Shown: one piece after another, positions 56,605 through 64,000 of the stretch
How the letters are laid out: every line of letters begins with the position of its first letter
Numbering within the stretch: the first letter of the stretch is position 1
NCBI GenBank assembly: GCA_008694505.1
Contig: VZDJ01000056.1
Location: 11,496,093 to 11,560,092, forward strand
Direction: 5' to 3'
Length of the DNA: 64,000 bases
From: Cyanoderma ruficeps
Lineage: Eukaryota; Chordata; Aves; Passeriformes; Timaliidae
Notes under the pieces: model-generated
What the model was told of the DNA's origin: nothing
The model's input: the letters and a program-made list of their open reading frames with translations, nothing else
Database searches by the model: none
Translations under genes and position numbers: made by a program

Positions 56605-59600
56605 GTACGTACAGCAGACAAGAGCGTTCAGAACTCACCTCTCCCTTTCCCTTTTAAACAGTGAAGCCTAAGGCATGGAAGAAACTCATGTGGTTAAATG
56701 CTTGCTTGTTGGGCCCTTGGAAAATCTCAGACATGAGCCGGGTTTACAGAGTGAGGTGCTGGAGCCCCTTCTCTGGGGTTACATGGAAGGGACGAGTGCT
56801 TGGCTGCTCCCAGTTAAACTCAGGTCCTGGTCCATCCACACTGTCACAACACTCCCGTGGCTGGTGACCACTCCCTTGTGAAGTGACATTCATCACTGCT
56901 CATGGAGTTGGCTCCTCTGGCCACACCACCCTTCTGTAACCAGCCAAGCTGCAAAATCAGCATCGTTGGTCCCTTTCTCTGTTTCTTCTGCTCTTGCAGC
57001 TGGGAACACCACAGCAGAAACTTCCAACTGCTTCACTCTTAAGATATTAAAGGTGCTCTGTTTTAAAGCTTCTGACAGGTTTCTGGTACCACTTAGAGCT
57101 GTGTGTTGCATCTGCATTGCTGATACATGTGCAGTGATGTTTCTGTGTGACTTACTCTTACTCTACCTGGTGTGAATGCAGATGAAACTGGACGCTCTTG
57201 GTTTTTTTCCTAGGTACCATATTTGATTTTTCTGGTTACTGCCAAACATCTGATATTTGTTTGCACACTGTCCTCGTCAAAGTGGTGCACAGCACTAACA
57301 GGATGGTTAAAGAATTGTTCTGGAGCCAAGCATTGCAGCTGAATTAATTAGAACGTTTCTTAAATACCACTTATTTTTGCTCCCTTCTGCTTTGATCGCA
57401 GACTCATATTTTGTTAGCTGATACCGTGGGTTTGGATAAATTTGTAGGAACCCAGTTAGGGTTTGAAATGCTGGTGCCTGTGTATTTCCAGACCTGTATC
57501 AGTGTGCTCTGACTAGAAACAACTGCCTAATACTCGTTCCTGCTGTATCTTCTGGTGATTTGTTTTGTTTTGGACACACAACACCTACAGACACCAGAGG
57601 TGCCTGTCCTGGTCAGGTCTCCTCTCACCCCGACTGTTTGGACCATGGAATAGAAATCACCTCCTGCTCCACCAGGGGCCAGAAGGAGAATCTGGGGGCA
57701 GCTCCAAGAGCTTCAGTTGCCCTCCTGAATTCAGGCAAGGTGGAGTTTGCTGAGCAGCTGTTCTCGAGGCTGGATGTGTGTTATCTTGGTAGTAAGGAGT
57801 AAAAATCACTGGTTTAAATGCCAGTTGACACGTTGGCTGCCAGTTAGTTCAGCAGAGGAGGAAAAAGGTGATGGCAGAGCTCCCTTGTAGCCATTTGTGT
57901 CCTAGGGCCCACCTGGGTGTCGAGTTGCCTTTCTAATCCATGCACATGTACAAGGAAGATGTAGTTCCGAGGGTTTTTTGTTGGGCTTGGCCTTGTTCTG
58001 TCTTGTAGCCTCCCTTACCTGCCAGACTGGGAGCAGGGAGGTGGATAAAGCACTGCCTCGTGTGCTAAACACTCTCGTGTTGCTGTCAGTGCCAGGAGCT
58101 CCTCCAGGACAGGGTTTGCTGGAGCTCCTGAGCTGTCTCTTGCCTCTCCCACATGTTCACTCCTTGGTCCAAGTGGTGATGGGAATCCCATCTCCTACTC
58201 TTGTTCCACATGAATTTTCCTTTTTTTTTTTTTTGCTGTTGTTTGGGAGCTTCTGGAAGCAGCTGGTTGGAACACTGGCTTTGTGTTTATTTTACATCCT
58301 GTTCCCTGACACTTTGCTCCCTCCCCATCTGATCCCATAAAATGCAGCTCCCGTGCTGCAGCTTTCACACTGATAATCCACAGGGGCCATTTCCGAGCTG
58401 CTGGATTGTGGTGACAGGGTGGCACTGGGAGCCCTGACTGGAGCCACAGTCCTGTGGGGAGGGGGAAAGATCCCTCACCAGCTCAGGCCTCTGTTGGGCT
58501 TCTCCCTGTGGAAGTGATTTCTGAAATTTGGTAAAGATCTTGATTATCAGACAGGCTTTTGTCTTTTTTTCTTTTGGGTCTTGAAGTGACTTTGGTGAGT
58601 GCCAGCTGTGGATAACATTAGTGGGACTGCAGCAGGGCTGGAGCTCTGTACAAGCCAATTAATGCGCATTTATGTTGTTCCATTTACTTATTTGTGTTTT
58701 AAAGGCTTCCTGTGAAAGTTTAAAAAGTAAGACTTCACTTTTATGACAGCTAATGTATTAAATGGCATCTTGAATCTATAGTCAGACAACCAATTTCATT
58801 TGAAATACAACTTAAAATCAATGAATCAGTGACAAGCACATGTTTTATGATTGGAATTAAAGATAAGATGCCTTAGTTCATTGGACATATTTTTAATATG
58901 AAATTATTTTTTACTAGATTGATTTTAATATATTAATATATTATTGTTATTTATTTTCTGGATCCCCAGAAAAGCCCTTCCCTCCCCTCTGTCTCGGGAT
59001 GGTGCTGCTGTGACCACGCTGCCATTAGCAGGGCAGGAGCTCCCAGTGACAATAATCCCAAAGTTCTCCTTTGTGCACAAAGACCTTACAAAAATCCCTT
59101 AATCCCCTTGTGGTGTTTGTGTGCTGGCAGTGCCGCCAGCTTTGTCCAGTTCCCCACATTGCTGGGAATTCCTGTGAAGGCTGAAGTGACAGCAGTGGGG
59201 TGACATTCCCCACTGGAGGTGTTGGATCATGGCTGGGGGTGTGCTGGAGCTCTGGGATTTGGGATTGTGTGAGGACCTGCCCTGTGCATCCCTGGGATGG
59301 AATGGGATGGGAGGGCTGGCATGACTGGGGCAACTGCCAGCAGGGAACAAAGAGCTGGGATCCAGCAGGATTGCTCGGGTTTCCGCTCAGCAGCTGATGG
59401 ATCATGTCAGCTGCTGGTGGGAGGACAACGGAGCACAGCCCCACAGGGTTGGTGGCATGGCAAAATAGGAGAGGTGTGAGGAGATTAAATGGTTCCTTAA
59501 AGCCATTTCTAATGTTCCTCTAATCCACCTCTTGATTTGGTGTTGGTGCTGTACAGATGCAACTCCTTTGCGTTTAAGACCAAGACAAGAGTACTTAATT

Positions 59601-59912
59601 AAAACAAAACTGTCGGAAAATTAAATCTGCCTAGAAAGCTTCCAAACAAAATCTGAACTGCAGCTGTCTCTGTGCTGCATGGGGAAACCCATAATCTCAT
59701 TGAACCCCATGAGACCCCTCCAGTGTCCCAGCCTGCCCCAGCACATCAAGAGCTGCCCAGTGGATTTTTCCAGCTCTCCAGGGCTTCATCCCCCACTCCC
59801 TCTCCACAAGAAGGGTACTGGTGACAGCAGCCCTGCCGTCAGTGCATGAACACGGGTGGTTGACTTGTCCACGGAGCTCTCACGATGATCTCTTTGTGCT
59901 CTTTGCACCCAG
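56605..59912 (+). other. Intron after S2C, 3.3 kb
   Basis: No transposon was recognised with confidence. Positions about 58670-58960 are AT-rich, repeat-free and dense in ATTA/TAAT cores, a possible conserved regulatory element. Everything else appears unremarkable. Confidence 0.5.
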
Positions 59913-60045
59913 GGCGAGGCCCTGAGGCAGGTTTTGGTGAACCGCTACTACGGCAACGTGCGGGCGGCCGGCCGGCGCGAGAGCCTCACCGCCTTCGGCA
60001 ACGGGCCCCTGTCCGCCGGCAGCGCCGGCAAGGCCGGCCAGGGAG
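59913..60045 (+). CDS. ITPR1: ITPR1 exon, residues ~1732-1775 (second PKA site)
   Basis: The exon encodes [40 protein letters not shown] and AGQG plus G. RRES is the second PKA site; counting places its serine exactly at 1755. The exon is strongly GC- and CpG-rich. The Gly/Ser/Ala tail is longer in Ala than in mammals. It ends in phase 1 at gtagga. Confidence 0.97.
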
Positions 60046-60507
60046 GTAGGACACCTCTGCTCGTCCCTTCCCCTGCCCCGGGCACGGGTACTCCCGACAA
60101 ACCAGCCTCCTACAGCTGGAATCGGGATGTTTTCCCTCACGGTTTTGTCTAACTCCCAAAATCAGTGAACTGTCCACGTGGGTGACTGCAGTTGAGAGCA
60201 AAGCTGGCAGATTGAGCTCTTTGCTTCTCACTGACTTCTCAGCGACTTCTCAGTGGCTGCCTTGGGTTGTCTTGACGTTTGTGGCATTGCTTCGAATAAA
60301 TGTGCTTAGAAATCCTGATCAGTTTAATATTTGCAATAATATCTGGGAAACGTGCCCGTCAGGGTGTCAGATTATTAACCATTTCTGAAAGAAAACCACT
60401 ACATGCTATTGCAGAGACTGTGGGCTAGGGTGGGCAAAGATTCTGCTTGAAGTCAGTTACACAGTGAAGTTTATTTAATTTGAGGCCGTTGCTGAAAACG
60501 TCACTAA

Positions 60508-60650
60508 TGGAATCACAGAATGGGTTGGGTTGGGTTGGGTTGAAAGGGACCTTCAAACTCATCCTGTTCCACCCCCTGCCATGGGCAGGAACACCTTCCA
60601 CTATCCCAGGTTGCTCCAAGCCCTGTCCAGCCAGGCCTTGCCATCCCCAT
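60508..60650 (-). mobile_element. CR1 LINE 3' fragment with (GGGTT)n expansion
   Basis: The + strand reads ggaatcacagaatgggttgg, four GGGTT-type units, gaaagggaccttcaaactca, ccatgggcaggaacaccttc and gttgctccaagccctgtcca. It is a reverse-oriented CR1 3' end ending about 40 bp before the next exon. Confidence 0.9.
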
Positions 60651-60690
60651 GGGGTCAGTGCCAACCTGTGTCTCACGATCACCTTTACAG

Positions 60691-60881
60691 GAGGAAGCTC
60701 TGGGTCGAGCTCCATGAGCCGAGGGGAGATGAGCCTGGCAGATGTCCAGTGCCACCTGGATAAAGAAGGTGCTTCCAACCTGGTCATAGACCTCATCATG
60801 AATGCCACCAGCGACAGAGTCTTCCATGAGAGCATCCTGCTGGCCATTGCCCTGCTGGAAGGTGGGAACACCACGATACAG
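60691..60881 (+). CDS. ITPR1: ITPR1 exon, residues ~1776-1839, last in window
   Basis: After completing a Gly codon the exon encodes [40 protein letters not shown] and ends LEGGNTTIQ. It follows a caccaccttta-type cag acceptor and ends in phase 0 at gtaggg. The Gly/Ser start lies in the region of the reported ATP-A site. The next family segment, which begins HSFF in mammals, is not in the window. Confidence 0.97.
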
Positions 60882-63800
60882 GTAGGGAAATGGAAAACTC
60901 CATCTTGGGGCTGAACCCTGTCGGGAAGGGAAATGTTTTTATGAAATACAGGAAATTTGAGAGGGTTGAGGAGGCGAGAGGGGAAATGATCTGAATGATC
61001 TTTGACCTGTAATTAAGGGAAATGTTGGTGTCTGCCATGCGAAAGTGAAGTTATTAAATGATTGCATGGGCACTGGGTACTTGAGGTGTTTTCCCAGGGT
61101 AATACAGAGGAATGTGTAATAAAACAGCTTTGTAGGTAAGTTACTGGCTGCTCTTACGAATAACTTGAGCAACTGCAGTGTGCTCAGAGACTTCTATAAT
61201 GAGCTGTTAAATTTCAGACTGGAATTCGAAATAAGTGTATGGTAAACTCCAGACCACCACCACTCTCCAGCAATCTCACTGTTCTTCCTTCCTGTGTTTT
61301 CCATAAGGATTAGATTCCCCTAAAAGAAAATTGTCCCTGGTGTGGATTAATGAACACACACCAACAAGCTCTTATGTTCTTCCAAATGGAAAGTAAAACC
61401 TTATTCCAGCAAAACTTGCTTACAAAGATGATTGAATCTGTGCTATCTTATTTGTTTAGTTCTGCACGTGCTGTGTTTGCAGTCTGTCTGTGGGGCTGAG
61501 TCCTGACCAGTTAGATCTGACGGTTGTGGTTGGAACACACAGTAGATCCCTACAGCAGCACCTGCTGTGTCCATGCAAACTTCCCTTGAGAGAACAGGGA
61601 ATGTCTCTGGACTCCTTCACTCCGTCTCTGTGAGCAGTACCCTCATTAATCCCCTATGTATAAGCTCTGGAATGAAACTTCTTTGCAAAGGATAAAGTGG
61701 GAATTGAATGTTGAAAATCCTGTGTCACCTTAAACTGCAATGACAGGATTAATGTTCCAGGGGGACAGTCACTCCTTTAGATTTCCTGCTCTTCTCTAAT
61801 GTAAAGGAAGCTGAGCTTTCCTCTTTACAGCTCTCAGGGAGCCTCAGGTAACCTCGCACTGTCATGCTGGAAGGAAAAACAAACTGCACCAGCCTGACGT
61901 GGAGAGATCCTTTGCTTGTGCTGGACCTCAGTGCTAAAGGATTGCGCAGAGTCACCTCCCACTGTGCACAAATCCGTGTTGGAAGCAGATTCCTTAGCTC
62001 ACCCACTGAAAACCAACAGGAAAATCTGCAGTCCATCTCCAAAGACACCTTTCTGCCCAAAAGGGAGGTAGTTCAGTTTGCATTTGCTGTCTGTGACCAG
62101 GAGTTGGGAGGCTGTGGAATAACCCTGCGGTCAGGAATGATGGATTGCTCTCAGGGCAGCGGCGCTTCCACCCCACACTGTGCACTGCTACCAGGTCCTG
62201 CTGCATTCCAGCCTCTACAGATGTGCTTCCAGAGCCCAGAGTGGCTATTTTCCATCCTTTCCCACTCAGGAATAAGTGCTTGGCAGGTGTCTGGAGGACA
62301 TGCTCCGGGCAGGCAGCAGTCCCTGGATGCGTGTGCGTGTTCCGGCGGGATGGGCTGGGAGGGGGCTCTGCTGGAGTGTGGGCTGCTTTTAGGTACGGAA
62401 TGTTTTAGGAACCCAATGACTTGTGATGCCTAATGCTGTGAGCTCTGAGGGCTCGGACACACCCTGCAGCTCTTACTCATGCATGCAAAGCACGAGTGGG
62501 ATGTTATTGAAAATATCCTGTGGAGCGGTTGGGATGTGGATATTCCGTGCTGGAACGCTCCATGGGCTTTGTAGCAAAAGGCAGAAAAGGAGCATAATCA
62601 GTGCATTGGCTGCTCTGTGGCTTTCCTCCACACTGGTTAAACTCCTGGTGGTAGGGAGAGAGTTTTCTGGTGCCTTGCAGTGGCTCCAGCACATGGGGGC
62701 CCATGGGATGTTGGCAGTGGCAGCTGGGAACAGCTCGTCCTCAGCACTCTGAGCTCTCAGTGGGGCTTCAGAGAGCCAAGTCAGCAGAACTCCAGTGGGG
62801 AGAACACCAACCACAAAGCTGAACTTCTGGGCAAACAGCTGGCTCCACACTGGGAATCAAAGGGAAAGGTGGAGGCTTGCTCTTTAGTAAAATCATTAAT
62901 TCAGGGCTGTATCTCCCAGGGTAATTGCTGAGTGATGTGATGGCCAAGTTAAATTGGTATCCTGAGACAGTGAACTCGTGTAATCGAGCTTTGCTGTCTC
63001 CATGTAGGGAGAATGGCTCACAATGCAGAAGGCCCTGGGTGCAGCCCAGCTGTTCAGGAGAGCTCTGTGGGTACTTGCTAATCTGCAAAGCTGATGGGTT
63101 TTGTACAGCAGCCTTTGGCTGTGGCACAGTGAAGATTTACTGGGTGCAGCAAAGTGATGGTCTCCCCTTAGCAGGAATTTGTTTTTACAAAACACGCTGC
63201 AAAATTTGGCTGCTTATGGAAACAAGATGCACTTGGGAAAATTAACCTGATACTTTCCTTGTGTTTTATCCCAGTCTTTCTCTAATGTTCTTTGGTAAGT
63301 TTTGCAGACTGGGTAGGTAGGGCTTGGCAACCTCTGCAACCCGCAGAGTGGATTTTCTGCAGTTCTTCTGCAGTTTCCAGTAAGTGCCAGTGGAACAGTC
63401 ATCCTCAGTCTCTGCACTAGTGTTGTTCATTTTGCATTAGATGCATTTGTCATTGGGAAAGTTGACCTAGCCAAACCAGCCAGCTTTGTCTTTGAGGTCT
63501 AACAGAGTTTATCTTCATTTCACAATATTTTTTTGGTTATTATTAGCAGCTTTTGATTGATAGTGTTCCAAACAAGCTTGTTGTGTGCTCAGTTTGAATA
63601 ATTTCTGCTGAACTTCAATTGCCTCTATCTACAGGCCTTTGAGAATAGGAAAGTTGGTGGGATAGGGACAGGTTATGTAAAACAGGCTCTTTGGCAGCAA
63701 AGCCAGAAATGTGTCACCCCTGCATGGCATTTTCTTAACTCCAGGTTTTCACACGGGAAATTGATTCTGCCCGAAGTGAAGCAGAAGGTTTGTACCAGCA

Positions 63801-64000
63801 CACAGGAACTCGCACGTGATGATTGTAATGTGGTTAATAATGGGAGTTCCCAGGTAACTCCCATGAGCTGCAGATCCCCATGATGCTGGGAAGGGATCAC
63901 TGCAATAGGTGTTGCTGTTTCATTAGGTACAGGCAGGGCCAATATTGAGGGTAGGCAAAGTAGGTGGTTGCCAACTCCAGCAGAAAAGCAAATCTCGAAA
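60882..64000 (+). other. Intron running off the right edge, at least 3.1 kb
   Basis: No exon matching the next ITPR1 segment was found up to base 64000. No transposon was recognised. Open frames on both strands (for example about 61864-62433) have no splice context or family resemblance. Confidence 0.6.

Larger units (their letters stand above)
940..60881 (+). other. ITPR1: ITPR1 gene body, internal part (40 exons recognised)
   Basis: The joined exons give an open reading frame that I recognise as inositol 1,4,5-trisphosphate receptor type 1, the tetrameric ER channel that releases Ca2+ when IP3 binds its cytosolic N-terminal region. Isoform 1 rather than 2 or 3 is supported by the alternative S1 and S2 exons and by two PKA motifs, RRDS and RRES, at the type 1 positions. 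In order the window encodes the end of the suppressor beta-trefoil, the IP3-binding core (second beta-trefoil plus helical part), the RIH/armadillo solenoid and part of the modulatory region. Start codon, pore and C-terminus lie outside. Introns run from 84 bp to 9.1 kb; all are GT-AG. One residue is missing after S1 relative to mammals. Exon boundaries are read directly; protein numbers come from codon counting against mammalian numbering. Confidence 0.97.

Noticed and set aside
59670..59820. Possible CR1 or other repeat
   Set aside because: A few words resemble repeat DNA (cccctccagtg, ccagggcttc), but there is no continuous match.
61864..62433. 189-residue open frame on the + strand
   Set aside because: There is no upstream promoter or splice context, and the sequence is low in family-like motifs. 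It does not match the next ITPR1 segment.
1..64000. Operons, CRISPR arrays, phage or bacterial defence systems, tRNA or rRNA genes
   Set aside because: The window is intron-exon vertebrate DNA. No such structures were seen; the repeats are transposon tails and minisatellites without spacer-repeat regularity.

Overview
This is a 64 kb piece of a vertebrate nuclear genome, almost certainly from a bird. It carries many short CR1 LINE fragments and an LTR unit, its introns are small, and it has no SINE families typical of mammals. The window lies inside one gene: the middle of ITPR1, the type 1 inositol 1,4,5-trisphosphate receptor, a Ca2+-release channel of the endoplasmic reticulum. It is transcribed on the + strand. 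Neither the start codon nor the stop codon is present. The first exon enters at the codon equivalent to mammalian D55 and the last exon ends near residue 1839. The transmembrane pore would lie downstream.

I placed 40 coding exons by joining reading frames across GT/AG junctions. All 37 constitutive or S1 exons are open and phase-compatible, with no frameshift or premature stop. Counting codons puts landmarks where the mammalian protein has them: S1 at 318-332, IP3-contact residues near 265-269, 504-511 and 567-569, the S2 insertion point after residue 1691, and a PKA serine at 1755. One residue is missing just after S1. If the S2 exons equal mammalian exons 40-42, the window spans exons 5-44; I use that numbering for orientation only.

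Layout: 940-7246 encodes the end of the suppressor domain and the start of the IP3-binding core. 8484-16280 completes the core, with the alternative S1 exon at 9601. 16867-36275 encodes the RIH and armadillo-repeat region. 39195-42523 encodes the part with the first PKA site. 42524-59912 is about 17 kb of non-coding DNA holding three S2 micro-exons. 59913-60881 encodes the second PKA site and the start of the next helical region. No other gene was recognised in the introns.

The most unusual structures concern splicing. (1) The intron before the exon at 21666 carries four tandem copies of its own 3' end plus the first ~21 bp of the exon, giving four decoy acceptors; one decoy could define an in-frame 99-nt pseudo-exon. 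(2) S2A is split over two micro-exons 9.1 kb apart. (3) The exon for S2C starts at a CAGCAG tandem acceptor that would add or omit a single glutamine, which matches the known S2B variant. (4) The junction at 28111/28529 has two matched donor/acceptor pairs that both keep frame while the mixed pairs break it. Recognised transposon fragments mostly lie antisense to the gene (12 of 14 CR1 pieces, and the LTR unit).
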